From assembly GCF_005155025.1 (NCBI RefSeq), contig NZ_CP039731.1, forward strand, positions 3,720,001-3,784,000: DNA of 64,000 nucleotides. Direction: 5' to 3'. The notes beneath the pieces are model-generated. The model searched no databases, was not told where the DNA came from, and saw only the letters and a list, made by a program, of their open reading frames with translations. The translations under genes were made by a program, and so were the position numbers. Origin of the DNA: Aquitalea aquatilis. GTDB lineage: Bacteria > Pseudomonadota > Gammaproteobacteria > Burkholderiales > Chromobacteriaceae. This document shows positions 17,649-26,926 of this stretch, piece after piece; the first letter of the stretch is position 1; every line of letters starts with the position of its first letter.

Positions 17649-20609
17649 TCAGTCTCCGACATAAACAAACGGTGCCCAAAAGAAAGGGTGTGCGCGCGAA
17701 ACCTGCTGCCCGGCATTGCCATAGCGGCTTTGCTTGAGCTCACGCCGTGCCGCTTCGATAGCCGCCGTGGCGCTGCTGCCGGCCTTCAGGCGGCTGAACG
17801 TGGCCACCATCAATTCCTGCGTGGCCTGGCTTTCCACACTCCAGTGACTGACCAGCAAGCCCTGCGCGCCAGCATACATAAAGGCCCGCGCCAGGCCGGC
17901 AAAGCCTTCGCCGCTATGCGCCACATCATGCTCGCCAGCGGTATTGCAGGCAGACAGCACCACCAGCTCGGCGCTCAGGTTCAGTTGATCCACCACCTCA
18001 TGCATGGTCAGCAGGCCGTCCTCACCATGCAGATTGCCGGACAGCGACAGCAATAGCGCAGGCTCCGGATGCAGGCGACTGCTGTCGCTCCCCTCATCCG
18101 CCAAGGATTCCTTGAGCATGACAAACTCGCCGCCCAGCAAACCGTGGGTGGCAAAGTGCAGGTAGCGGGTGGTGCTGAGGTCCAGATGCTTCAGCGTGTA
18201 TTCCTGCGCATTTTCTTCCAGGTACAGGGTGTTGTTGCCACCCAGGATACGGTCGATGCCACGGGCCTCCTGCGCGGTTTCCGGCAGGCGCGGAATATTC
18301 AGCTGGCTGGCCTTGGGCTTGCCATAGTTGCGGGTCAGGCTTTGCCCCAGCAGGCTGGAGAAAAAGCCCGATTCCTGCTGCGCCGTCGCATCGAACAGCG
18401 GGTCGGCAAAGGACACCAGCTCGTGCCGGTAGGCAATGCGCGGGCGACGGTATTCACGCATCGACACCAGTGAGGACAGGCTGGGCAAATAAGCCAGCTG
18501 GTAGCGGTCGCCCAGATAATGCAGACCGGCATACTCGCCCAGCAGCGGCTGTTGCTGGCGGGCCTGGGCAAACTGTTGCTGGTCGGTGTCATCCCAGCGG
18601 GTGATCAGCATTTCCAGCGGCAGGGTGTGCAGCGGGCCATCGCCCACCGACAGCAGCCGGCTTCCCGGCTTCAGCCAGGGCTCCAGCGGCTGGAACAGCT
18701 GCTGATAGGCGCGGTACAGCAGGGCCGGGTCCAGTTGCTGCAAGCTGGCCATGGCGTCGCCGGCGGCCTCCTCCGGTGCGCGTAGTGCGGTAACCAGCTC
18801 GGCCACCTGCTTTTTCCCCACGGGCAGTCGCACCATGTGAAAACTATCGGTGGTGGTGACAAAAGCCAGGGTTTCCTTGTCGAGCAGGAAATAAGTCAGC
18901 AGGCTTTCGCCGGGATGCAGGATGTTCTTTTGCAGGCGCTGCACGTCTACCGCTTTGGGTTCGGCCAGGTCCATGAAGCGCGGAAACTGCTGCCACAGCT
19001 GTTGGTTGACGCCTTGCAGCGCCTGGCGCGCCTGGTGGATATCGGCATCGATACGCTGCCGGCTGGCCTGTACCCGCTCCTGCACCAGCTTGTCCCTGCC
19101 GGTGTTGTCACTGTCGCTGGAGGCCGCTCGCCCATCATCCGGATTTTCATTGAAGGCCCCGGTATTGGTGCGTTCGCGGCGCAACTCGGCCAGACGGGTC
19201 TGCAGCTCTTGCTGCTGTCGGCGCAAGGCGCGGAAGCTGCTGTTGTCGTTCAGGCGGCTGACATCGGCCTGCTTCAGCAGTTCGCTGAACAAACGGCTCT
19301 GGGTACGCGACACCACCGCCAGGATCTGCCGGTCGTAGCCGGCCGTTGGCTGCTGCTGGTGCAGACGCAACAGCAGCTGGATGGTTTCCAGATAATTGAC
19401 ATGAAAGCGCGAGACAAAACCTTCACGCACGCCATCATCCAGCCCGCGCGTCTGGGCAAACTGCTTGTCTACCGCGTCCAGCGTCTGCTGATAGATGGCC
19501 AGCGCCTCTTCCAGCCGGCCGTGGCGGGCGAGAAAACGCCCATACAGCAGGCCGGCGCGGCTGAAACTGTTCAGCGCATTCAGCTGCTCCAGCTGGGCGA
19601 CCGCAGGTCGATACAGTGCGTCTGCCTCTGCGTCCTGCCCGCCATTCTCCAGCGCCAGCGCCAGATCGACGCCACTTTGCGCGGTGAGCGGATGCAACGG
19701 CCCCAGTACCTGGCTGGATAGCTGACGGGCCTGGCGCAGCACGCTGACGGCCTTTGCATAGCGCTTTTGCTGCAGATACAGCATGCCCTGGGAATTCAAT
19801 ATCTGAATGCTGGTGGCCGACTCTTTGGCACCCGGCAACTGGTGATAGCGGTCCAGTGCCTGCTGATAGAATTTCTCCTCAGCCGCCCGGTTGCCCAGGC
19901 CCGCCTGACACAAGCCATGCAGGTAGAGGCTGCTGGCACGCACTTTGGTCACGGTATTCGGGCCGGAGCCGTTATCGTCCGGGTCCATCGGCTCGGCCAC
20001 CACCTTGAGCGCATCCGCTTTCTGCAGCACCTCCTCCGCCTGCTTGTCCTGATGCAGCTGGTGCAGCACGGAGGCCTGCAGATTGTAGAGCTCCACCATG
20101 GAGATGCGATCCGGCGCATACGCCAGCTGGCGGCGCATGCCTTCGCTGATGAAGGCCTGTGCTTCCTGGAAACGAGCCTGACGGATCATCAGCTTGGCCA
20201 GATTCTTCAGCACGCCAATCGGCTGGCGATTATTGCTGCCATGCTTGCTTTCAACCAGTGGCAGTGCCTGACGCAGCACCACTTCGGCCTCCACCCATTT
20301 GCCACGCATCACCAGCGTGCCGCCAAGGTTACGGTAGCCATCGCCCAGATGGTCGGTACCCAGGCTCATGGCCACGCGGGAGCGGGCGGTGGCTTCGGCA
20401 TTCGGGTAGTCCTCCTGCAGCATGTACTGGGTCCACTGCCAGCCCATCTCCGACACCTGGCGGCCCAGTCCGTTACCGGCAAAGGCCGGGCTGGCCAGCA
20501 ACAGGGCCAGCACAGCCAGCCGATGACGCAAGGGGCTGCGCTGGCGCAAAGTCGGACACAGCAATTTCAACAGCGTGGCAACACGGCCAGGACGATGGCA
20601 AACAGACAT
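17649..20609 (-). CDS. exported TPR-CHAT domain protease-like protein
   Basis: 986 residues. A long basic N-terminus and a hydrophobic core ending LLLASPAFA (about residue 44) make a signal peptide. Residues about 50-430 are tetratricopeptide helices, a coiled segment (QELQTRLAELRRERT) lies near 480, and a CHAT domain fills the C-terminal third. The catalytic pair is visible: His822 in HFATHG and Cys888 in LSACNTAGEHD. CHAT proteases are caspase relatives; known ones act in the cytoplasm, whereas this one appears to be exported. Last gene of a four-gene operon, 12 bases after the small exported protein. The start has only a weak ribosome site. Substrate unknown. Confidence 0.88.
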   Translation of the reverse strand: MSVCHRPGRVATLLKLLCPTLRQRSPLRHRLAVLALLLASPAFAGNGLGRQVSEMGWQWTQYMLQEDYPNAEATARSRVAMSLGTDHLGDGYRNLGGTLVMRGKWVEAEVVLRQALPLVESKHGSNNRQPIGVLKNLAKLMIRQARFQEAQAFISEGMRRQLAYAPDRISMVELYNLQASVLHQLHQDKQAEEVLQKADALKVVAEPMDPDDNGSGPNTVTKVRASSLYLHGLCQAGLGNRAAEEKFYQQALDRYHQLPGAKESATSIQILNSQGMLYLQQKRYAKAVSVLRQARQLSSQVLGPLHPLTAQSGVDLALALENGGQDAEADALYRPAVAQLEQLNALNSFSRAGLLYGRFLARHGRLEEALAIYQQTLDAVDKQFAQTRGLDDGVREGFVSRFHVNYLETIQLLLRLHQQQPTAGYDRQILAVVSRTQSRLFSELLKQADVSRLNDNSSFRALRRQQQELQTRLAELRRERTNTGAFNENPDDGRAASSDSDNTGRDKLVQERVQASRQRIDADIHQARQALQGVNQQLWQQFPRFMDLAEPKAVDVQRLQKNILHPGESLLTYFLLDKETLAFVTTTDSFHMVRLPVGKKQVAELVTALRAPEEAAGDAMASLQQLDPALLYRAYQQLFQPLEPWLKPGSRLLSVGDGPLHTLPLEMLITRWDDTDQQQFAQARQQQPLLGEYAGLHYLGDRYQLAYLPSLSSLVSMREYRRPRIAYRHELVSFADPLFDATAQQESGFFSSLLGQSLTRNYGKPKASQLNIPRLPETAQEARGIDRILGGNNTLYLEENAQEYTLKHLDLSTTRYLHFATHGLLGGEFVMLKESLADEGSDSSRLHPEPALLLSLSGNLHGEDGLLTMHEVVDQLNLSAELVVLSACNTAGEHDVAHSGEGFAGLARAFMYAGAQGLLVSHWSVESQATQELMVATFSRLKAGSSATAAIEAARRELKQSRYGNAGQQVSRAHPFFWAPFVYVGD

Positions 20610-20621
20610 GCAGGGGCTCGA

Positions 20622-21092
20622 TCAGGGTTTTCTGGTCAGGATGACGCGATTGATGACGGCATTGCCACCCGCGTCCTTGTAGTAATACACCTTGGCGTTG
20701 TAGCGCTTGGCCTGCGCATTCACCAGTGCTTCCCGCGCCTCCCCCACCATGGAATACATGATGGGCAGCAGGGCAAACAGTGCGCGCTGGTTCAACTGGG
20801 CCGGCTCGGGGATTTCCTGCAGCTCCATCAGGCCATTCTCGCCAATCAGCGACAGCCAGCGGTCCAGCCGCGGCGAGATATTGGTCAGGGTAATCTGGCC
20901 GGACATGGTGATTTCCAGCTTGTCCGGCTGCTTGCTCAGTTCGTTGTACAAGCGGCCATCAAACAGTTTGGAATCAATGAACATCAGGCTCTGGCTGGTC
21001 GGCTGCGCCGGTGGGGTGCTGGCCGGCAGCGGAAGGTTTTCTGCATGGCTCAGGCTGGCAGCCAGCAACAACAGGGTGGCGAGGCGTTTCAT
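20622..21092 (-). CDS. small predicted exported protein of unknown function
   Basis: I do not recognise a family. The start at MKRLATLLLLAASLSHA follows GGAGAACC and gives a textbook signal peptide; the longer frame adds 27 residues that overlap the upstream gene. The mature part of about 139 residues has a Pro-rich first stretch, then mixed alpha/beta sequence (DKLEITMSGQITLTNISPRL; ALVNAQAKRYNAKVYYYKDA) ending in basic residues. It lies between the caspase-like and CHAT genes, separated by 37 and 12 bases, so it is likely a functional member of the set, perhaps a substrate, inhibitor or adaptor. Confidence 0.75.
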   Translation of the reverse strand: MKRLATLLLLAASLSHAENLPLPASTPPAQPTSQSLMFIDSKLFDGRLYNELSKQPDKLEITMSGQITLTNISPRLDRWLSLIGENGLMELQEIPEPAQLNQRALFALLPIMYSMVGEAREALVNAQAKRYNAKVYYYKDAGGNAVINRVILTRKP

Positions 21093-21129
21093 GCGCGGTT
21101 CTCCATGGGAGGGATTGGGGGCGAACGGG

Positions 21130-22704
21130 CTAGTCCACTTCCTGCAATGGCAACAGCGCCGAGGCAAAGGCATCCGAACAGCGTTTGCTGACCTGCAGGT
21201 TACGCAGCGGGGTGGCGCTGCTGCACTCTGTCATGCCGGTATTGGCCGAACTGGCCATCACCTGCTGCAACAGGGAACGGCCCTGCTTGTCGAGCAGGGT
21301 CTGCACAAAGGGGCCGGCCGCTTCGCCCTTCAGCTGTTTGAGCTGGCGCGGCGAGTCGGTCACCATCACCAACAGGCTGTCACGCCCTGCCGGCCCACCG
21401 GCGTCCACCTGCCATGTCTTGCGTGGCAATTGCACGGTCTGCCCGGCCTTGATCCGGTTGTCGCCATCCAGCTTGTTGGGGTAGAGCAGGTAGAGGCTCT
21501 TGCCATCCGAACCGGCCAGCGCAATGTAGAGATAGCCGTCCTGCGGTGCAGTCACGCTGAGTTCCAGCTTGTCGCGGCCTATCTTCAGCTGCTCGCGCCC
21601 CATTTTGACCTGCAGTTCACGGCTACCATCGCGCTGGGCATGAATCTGCTCCAGAATTTCCGCCGGGCTGGCCTGGTGTACAACAGTTTGCGGCAGCGGT
21701 GCCGGACGGTTGGCGGAGGCCGGCGTGGCAAGGGGCGGTGTGGGCGGTGTCGGTGTCACGAAGGCGCTCTTGATCCAGGCCGGCACAAATTCCTTGTTGC
21801 CACCTACCGTCATGTGCTGACCCAGCACACCGGGCTGATTGGCCAGATTGTCATCCAGCTTGGCCTGGGCACAGCGGGTGATTTCATCCACGGTAATGGC
21901 ACCACTGCCATCCAGATCACGCGCCTCACCCTGCAGGCAATCGCGCCAGGCAGTAGTGGCCAGGCCTCCGCGCTGGGCATTGTCAAAAGACACTTCGTCC
22001 GGCTTGCTGGCGGCGATATGAACAATATTCTGCGGCAGACCGCCCTGCTCTTTCAGCGCGGCGCTGAGCGAGCGTGTTTTGAAATTGCTGGGGCTGAAGC
22101 AACTGCCCGGTGCCGTTTCGGAGGTGAACTTGGGGGTATACAGGGTATTGTTGATGGTCAGCGCCCGCGTCTTCATCGGATTGGCCACCACGCCACCGGA
22201 GAAGCAGGAGTCATAAAACACCATCATCTTGTCGGTCTTGCGCGCCAGCGGCTCCAGCAACTTGCCCATTTCCCGGTTGCTCAGCACATCGCCATCGGTG
22301 GCGACCAGGCCCTCGGTACACATGCCCTCGGCACTGCTCGATTCATGCCAGCGAGTGCCATGACCGGAGTAATAAACAAACAGCCGGTCACCGCTGTGCA
22401 GGCGCTGGTTTAATTGGGCAATCGCCTGGCGGATATGCTCGGCCGTGGCCTGCTCATCGCGCAGATAGCTGATGTTTTCGTCCGGAATACCCATGCTGGC
22501 CGCCATCTGGTGCGCACTGCCCATATCATGCTGCACCCCCTTGAGCGATGGAATGGCGGCATTGCTGTAATGCCCAATGCCGATGATCAGCGCAAAACGG
22601 TTGTTCACCACGGCCGGGGCATCGGCCGCCAGGGTGATGCCAGAGGCGCACAGCGCGGCCAGCGTGGCGGATAACAGGCTTTTCTTCATCGCAGTGGCTT
22701 TCAC
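21130..22704 (-). CDS. exported caspase-like (peptidase C14) protein with EF-hand and DUF4384-like domain
   Basis: The protein is 524 residues from a GTG start that overlaps the upstream stop (GTGA); an ATG five codons later is possible. A signal peptide ends at about residue 27 (SGITLAADA). The p20-like domain starts RFALIIGIGHYSN; the catalytic dyad is His115 (YYSGHG) and Cys167 (YDSCFSGG). A canonical EF-hand loop lies at 263-274 (DLDGSGAITVDE). After a Pro-rich linker near 325-345, the region near 390-460 (GYLYIALAGSDGKSLYLLYP) resembles DUF4384, often fused to bacterial caspases. Second gene of the OmpA-caspase-unknown-CHAT operon. Site of action probably periplasm or cell surface. Confidence 0.9.
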   Translation of the reverse strand: MKATAMKKSLLSATLAALCASGITLAADAPAVVNNRFALIIGIGHYSNAAIPSLKGVQHDMGSAHQMAASMGIPDENISYLRDEQATAEHIRQAIAQLNQRLHSGDRLFVYYSGHGTRWHESSSAEGMCTEGLVATDGDVLSNREMGKLLEPLARKTDKMMVFYDSCFSGGVVANPMKTRALTINNTLYTPKFTSETAPGSCFSPSNFKTRSLSAALKEQGGLPQNIVHIAASKPDEVSFDNAQRGGLATTAWRDCLQGEARDLDGSGAITVDEITRCAQAKLDDNLANQPGVLGQHMTVGGNKEFVPAWIKSAFVTPTPPTPPLATPASANRPAPLPQTVVHQASPAEILEQIHAQRDGSRELQVKMGREQLKIGRDKLELSVTAPQDGYLYIALAGSDGKSLYLLYPNKLDGDNRIKAGQTVQLPRKTWQVDAGGPAGRDSLLVMVTDSPRQLKQLKGEAAGPFVQTLLDKQGRSLLQQVMASSANTGMTECSSATPLRNLQVSKRCSDAFASALLPLQEVD

Positions 22705-23354
22705 GGATTGACCTGATCGGTATTGACGATACGAACGCGGCGGTTTTCAGCTGCATAGGGGTCTGCCTTGTTGGCCGGCTCGTCCGAACCCTTGCCTAGT
22801 GCGCGCAATTGCTGGGCAGCCACACCACGGGTAATCAGCAGCTTGCGTACGGCATCGGCCCGCAGCTGCGACAGCTTGCGGTTATAGGCTGGCAGGCCCT
22901 TGGCATCGGTATGCCCCTCGATCAGGAAATGAAAGTCGCGCAGCTCGCTGGACTGCAGCGCCGAAGCCAGCCGTGCCAGCGCCTGCTGGCTAGCGCTGCT
23001 GATCTGTACCGAATTGGGATCAAACTGAATGGCCAGCGACAGGCTGGGCGCAGCCTCGGCCTGCGGTGGCGTGGCTGCAAGCGGCGCGGCGGCGACCGGC
23101 GTCGGCTGGTTACTCGCCGCAGGCACGGCGGGTGGCAGATTGACACTGTCGACGGCGGCCTCGGCAGCAGGCTCGGCCACCGGCTTGACCGGGCTCACCT
23201 GCAGATTGCGCAAGCTGCGGGTTTTCAGTGGCTTGAGCGACTCGATCATGGACCGGGTATCCGGCGCATCTTCTGCCTGCGCCACGCCTTGACAAACGAA
23301 TAAAAACGCCATGACACCCCATGCCAGACGCAGCATGCTCTTGTTCTTGTACAT
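22701..23354 (-). CDS. OmpA-family peptidoglycan-binding protein
   Basis: 217 residues. The signal peptide (LRLAWGVMAFLFVCQGVAQA) is followed by an Ala/Pro-rich low-complexity linker of about 80 residues and a C-terminal OmpA-like domain with the peptidoglycan-binding signature HTDAKGLPAYNRKLSQLRAD. There is no beta-barrel and no lipobox cysteine, so it is probably a periplasmic protein held to the cell wall. The chosen ATG lies six bases after GGGAG; the GTG one codon upstream is less well placed. First gene of the four-gene operon, overlapping the caspase-like gene by four bases. Confidence 0.88.
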   Translation of the reverse strand: MYKNKSMLRLAWGVMAFLFVCQGVAQAEDAPDTRSMIESLKPLKTRSLRNLQVSPVKPVAEPAAEAAVDSVNLPPAVPAASNQPTPVAAAPLAATPPQAEAAPSLSLAIQFDPNSVQISSASQQALARLASALQSSELRDFHFLIEGHTDAKGLPAYNRKLSQLRADAVRKLLITRGVAAQQLRALGKGSDEPANKADPYAAENRRVRIVNTDQVNP

Positions 23355-23393
23355 CACGACTCCCTGCCATTTTTATTGATGGTTTCTTGTATG

Positions 23394-23412
23394 GCGGGCC
23401 TTCCCGGCCCGC
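23394..23412 (-). promoter_or_regulatory. leader hairpin upstream of the OmpA-caspase-CHAT operon
   Basis: GCGGGCC and GGCCCGC form a perfect 7-bp GC stem with a 5-base loop, 40 bases before the OmpA start. It may fold in the mRNA leader. The rest of 23355-23704 holds no gene; a TTGACA on the minus strand at about 23502-23507 is a possible -35 element but no convincing -10 follows at 17 bases. Confidence 0.35.
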
Positions 23413-23648
23413 AGACACTCCGGCAGCACCCGACAGCCACCACATATCCCATTTTCATGATAACAAACTGGCCTGCAAAAACCGAAAAAGCAAAGCATTT
23501 TTGTCAAGTGATAGAGGTAGCAACAACACCGCGACAAGGGACAGTGATCCACCCTTTGGGCAAGAAGGCCCGCTCAGGATGAGTGCGCCCTGCCAGAGCA
23601 ACTGGCGGTGGTGGGCATGCAGCGAGGGTGGAACGCAGCAAATGCAAC

Positions 23649-23680
23649 AGCCCGGTCTTTCACAGGAAAGATACCGGGCT
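23649..23680 (-). terminator. terminator hairpin after patD
   Basis: AGCCCGGT pairs with ACCGGGCT, and an inner CTTTC/GAAAG extends the stem, with a two-base bulge and a 4-base loop. It lies 25 bases past the patD stop on the minus strand. No long T-run follows. Confidence 0.55.
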
Positions 23681-23704
23681 GGCAGGAAGCGCTGACGGGC
23701 CTTG

Positions 23705-25141
23705 TCAGTGCTTGAGCATCACATGGCGCACGCAGCTGTAGTCTTCCAGCGCGTACATGGACATGTCTTTGCCGTAGCCGGAACGCTTCATGCCGCCATG
23801 CGGCATTTCGTTCACCAGCATGAAGTGGGTATTCACCCAGGTGCAGCCATATTGCAATTGCGCACTCAGCTGCATGGCGCGCCCCACATCGGCAGTCCAT
23901 ACCGAGCTGGCCAGGCCGTAATCCGAATCATTGGCCCACTGGATGACCTGATCGGCATCGTCGAACGGGGTAATGGACACCACCGGGCCAAACACCTCGC
24001 GTTGCACGATTTCATCCTGCTGCTGCGCACCGGCAATCACCGTGGGCTGGTAGAAAAAGCCCGGCCCCTCACCCAGCTTGCCACCGGTCAGCACCTCGAC
24101 ATGGGACAGTTGCTGGGCGCGCTCGACAAAGCTGGCGACGCGATTGCGCTGACGTTCGGAAATCAGCGGCCCCATCTCCACGCCATCCAGGTGTTGATGG
24201 CCCACTTTGATGGTGCTGACGGCACTGGCCAGATCAGCAGCAAAACGTTCGTACAGCCCTTTTTGCACATACAGGCGGCAGGCTGCAGTGCAGTCCTGGC
24301 CAGCGTTGTAATAACCAAAAGCACGGATGCCCTCTACTGCGGAAGCCAGATCGGCATCATCAAAAATGATCACCGGCGCCTTGCCGCCCAGCTCCAGATG
24401 GGTACGCTTGACCGAGCGCGAGGCGGTTTCCAGCACACGCTGACCGGTGGAAACATCACCCGTAATGGAGATCATGCGGACCTGCGGCTGGGAAATCAGC
24501 GGGCTACCCACGGTTTCGCCACGGCCCAGCACCAGGTTGAACACCCCGGCCGGAAACAGACCTGCCACCAGCTCGGCCAGCTTCAGCGTGGACAGCGGCG
24601 TCTGTTCCGATGGCTTGAGCACCACGGTATTGCCGGCAGCCAGCGCCGGGGCAATTTTCCAGGCGGCCATCATCAGCGGGTAGTTCCACGGTGCAATCGA
24701 CGCCACCACGCCCAGCGGGTCGCGGCGAATCATGCTGGTATGGCCTGGCAGATATTCACCGGCCAGCATGCCCGTCTGGGCACGCACCGCACCGGCAAAG
24801 AAGCGGAACACGTCCACCACGGCGGGGATTTCATCGTTCAGTGCCAGATGATAGGGCTTGCCACAGTTAAGCGACTCGAGCCGGGCAAATTCCGGCCCGC
24901 GCGCCTCGATGGCATCCGCCAGTTGCAACAGGCGTTCGGATCGCTCACGCGGGCTGGTGCGCGCCCAGGCCGGGAAGGCTGCCTGGGCCGCCGCCACCGC
25001 CGCCTGCACCTGCTCCAGTGACGCTTCGTTGACATGCACAATCAGCTCGCCAGTGGCCGGGTTGAGAATGCCCTCCTGCTCGCCCTCTCCCGTCACGAAT
25101 TCGCCGTTGATCAGCATCTTGCATTGCAGAGTCTTGTCCAT
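23705..25141 (-). CDS. patD: gamma-aminobutyraldehyde dehydrogenase
   Basis: An NAD-dependent aldehyde dehydrogenase of 478 residues that would oxidise 4-aminobutanal to GABA in putrescine breakdown. The fold's landmarks are visible: [20 protein letters not shown], the catalytic Glu in [10 protein letters not shown], the catalytic Cys in [11 protein letters not shown], and [12 protein letters not shown] near the C-terminus. The [11 protein letters not shown] form is characteristic of PatD/YdcW. It lies 14 bases after the permease gene of a ydcSTUV-type transporter, the same order as in E. coli ydcSTUVW, which supports the assignment. Confidence 0.9.
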   Translation of the reverse strand: MDKTLQCKMLINGEFVTGEGEQEGILNPATGELIVHVNEASLEQVQAAVAAAQAAFPAWARTSPRERSERLLQLADAIEARGPEFARLESLNCGKPYHLALNDEIPAVVDVFRFFAGAVRAQTGMLAGEYLPGHTSMIRRDPLGVVASIAPWNYPLMMAAWKIAPALAAGNTVVLKPSEQTPLSTLKLAELVAGLFPAGVFNLVLGRGETVGSPLISQPQVRMISITGDVSTGQRVLETASRSVKRTHLELGGKAPVIIFDDADLASAVEGIRAFGYYNAGQDCTAACRLYVQKGLYERFAADLASAVSTIKVGHQHLDGVEMGPLISERQRNRVASFVERAQQLSHVEVLTGGKLGEGPGFFYQPTVIAGAQQQDEIVQREVFGPVVSITPFDDADQVIQWANDSDYGLASSVWTADVGRAMQLSAQLQYGCTWVNTHFMLVNEMPHGGMKRSGYGKDMSMYALEDYSCVRHVMLKH

Positions 25142-25155
25142 GCTTGTTCCTCGTC

Positions 25156-25971
25156 TTATTTGCCGCTACCGGCAATGTCTTCCGTGCCACGGGTCAGGGT
25201 GTAGGCAGCCAGAATGGGCAGTGCTGTCATCAGCATCACGCACAGGGCCACCACATTGGTAATGGGTACATCGCGCGGGCGGCTCAGCTGGTTCAGCATC
25301 CAGATGGGCAGTGTCACTTCATTGCCCGCGGTAAAAGTGGTGACAATGATTTCGTCAAAGCTCAGGGCAAAGGCCAGCATGCCCCCGGCCAGCAGCGCGG
25401 TAGCAATTTGCGGCAGGATGACATAGCGGAAGCTTTGCCACATATTGGCACCCAAGTCCTGCGAGGCCTCCAGCAGGCTGGTGCTGATGCGGCGAAAGCG
25501 GGCAATCACATTGTTGTACACCACCACCACACAGAAGGTGGCGTGGCCGATGGCGATGGTCCAGAAGCCGGGTGTGATGTCCGCCAGCCGGAATGCCGAC
25601 AGCAAGGCAATGCCGGTAATGATGCCAGGCAGCGCAATCGGCAGGATCAGCATCATGGTGATGGCGTCCTTGCCCAGAAAGTCGCGCCGATACAGCGCGG
25701 CAGCCGCCAGGGTACCCAGCAGCAGCGCCAGCACCGTGGCCAGCGCAGCCAGCCGCACTGACAGGCCAATGGCGGCCATCACGTCATCACGCGCAAAGGC
25801 AGCGGCAAACCAGCCCAGGGTGAAGCCCTGTGGCGGAAAGCTGTAACCGGAACTCTCCGCGTTGAAGGCGTACAGCACGATGACGGCAATGGGCAGAAAC
25901 AGAAAGCCGATGCCACCAAAGGCCAGCAGACGCAGCAACCACGGCGCGCGGTCGGATTGATCAGAGTGCAT
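25156..25971 (-). CDS. ydcV: ABC transporter permease (YdcV/PotC type)
   Basis: Second membrane subunit of a polyamine/GABA-type ABC importer, 271 residues with six membrane helices. The binding-protein-dependent transport EAA loop is visible as [22 protein letters not shown]. The start at [11 protein letters not shown] follows GGAG and overlaps the upstream permease gene by 11 bases; the longer frame is spurious. With YdcU it forms the channel through which the solute bound by YdcS passes. Confidence 0.9.
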   Translation of the reverse strand: MHSDQSDRAPWLLRLLAFGGIGFLFLPIAVIVLYAFNAESSGYSFPPQGFTLGWFAAAFARDDVMAAIGLSVRLAALATVLALLLGTLAAAALYRRDFLGKDAITMMLILPIALPGIITGIALLSAFRLADITPGFWTIAIGHATFCVVVVYNNVIARFRRISTSLLEASQDLGANMWQSFRYVILPQIATALLAGGMLAFALSFDEIIVTTFTAGNEVTLPIWMLNQLSRPRDVPITNVVALCVMLMTALPILAAYTLTRGTEDIAGSGK

Positions 25972-26917
25972 CGAACGCTCCCAGTTTGCGGGCACCCAGC
26001 AGGTACAAGCCGATGATGCATACCGGCACCACGGTAAAGGCGGCGGCCAGCGGCATATTGCCGATGGAACCCTGCATGGTGTACACCATGGAGCCGATGA
26101 ACAGGCCGGAAGGGCCAATCAGCTGCGGAATGATGTAATCGCCCAGTGTCAGCGAGAAGGTGAAGATGGAACCGGCCACCACGCCCGGAAAGGCCAGCGG
26201 CAGGATGACGTGACGGAAGGTTTGCGCACCACTGGCCCCCAGATCGCTGCTGGCCTGCAGCAGATTGGCCGGCACCCGCTCCAGAGCCGCCTGAATCGGC
26301 AGAATCATGAAGGGCAGCCAGATATAGGTGAACACGGTAAAGCGCCCCAGGTTGGACGTGGTCAGCGAATTCCCCCCGATCAGCGGCAGTGCCATCAACC
26401 AGTCGACAATCCCCTGCAGGCCCAGCGTCTGGTAAGCCCAGTACACGATGCCGCCCTTGGCCAGCAGTACGGTCCAGGCATACACCTTGACGATATAGCT
26501 GGCCCACATCGGCAGCATCACCGCCACATAGAAGAAGCCCTTCTGCCAGCCACGGGCATAGCGCACCATGTAATAAGCCAGCGGGAAAGCCAGTACCGCC
26601 GAAGCCAGTGACACCAGCGTGGCCATGCTGAGCGTGCGCAACACCACGTCCAGATTGGCCGGCGACAGCAGCTGGCGGTAGTTGTCCAGCGTCAGTTCGC
26701 GGCTGACCGACATGGTGAAGTCGTCAAAGGTCAACACGCTCTGTGCCAGCAAGGTACACAGCGCACCCAGATACACCAGCACGAACCACAGCAGCGGCAG
26801 TGCCAGCAGCAAGGCCAGTTGCAGGGCGGGATGGCGATACAGCGCGCCTCCCAGCCGCAACAAGATGCCCGGGCGGGTTGGGGTGGCCTGCCCTTCTGGC
26901 AGTGAAACAGTCATCAT
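25961..26917 (-). CDS. ydcU: ABC transporter permease (YdcU/PotB type)
   Basis: First membrane subunit of the importer, 318 residues. A cytoplasmic N-terminus ([19 protein letters not shown]) leads into six membrane helices; the EAA loop reads [20 protein letters not shown] with LPLAFPG. The AGGAG site is five bases before the chosen ATG, with a second ATG directly after. It overlaps ydcV and lies nine bases after the ATPase gene, so the three are translated as a unit. Confidence 0.9.
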   Translation of the reverse strand: MMTVSLPEGQATPTRPGILLRLGGALYRHPALQLALLLALPLLWFVLVYLGALCTLLAQSVLTFDDFTMSVSRELTLDNYRQLLSPANLDVVLRTLSMATLVSLASAVLAFPLAYYMVRYARGWQKGFFYVAVMLPMWASYIVKVYAWTVLLAKGGIVYWAYQTLGLQGIVDWLMALPLIGGNSLTTSNLGRFTVFTYIWLPFMILPIQAALERVPANLLQASSDLGASGAQTFRHVILPLAFPGVVAGSIFTFSLTLGDYIIPQLIGPSGLFIGSMVYTMQGSIGNMPLAAAFTVVPVCIIGLYLLGARKLGAFDAL

Positions 26918-26926
26918 GTCATCTCC

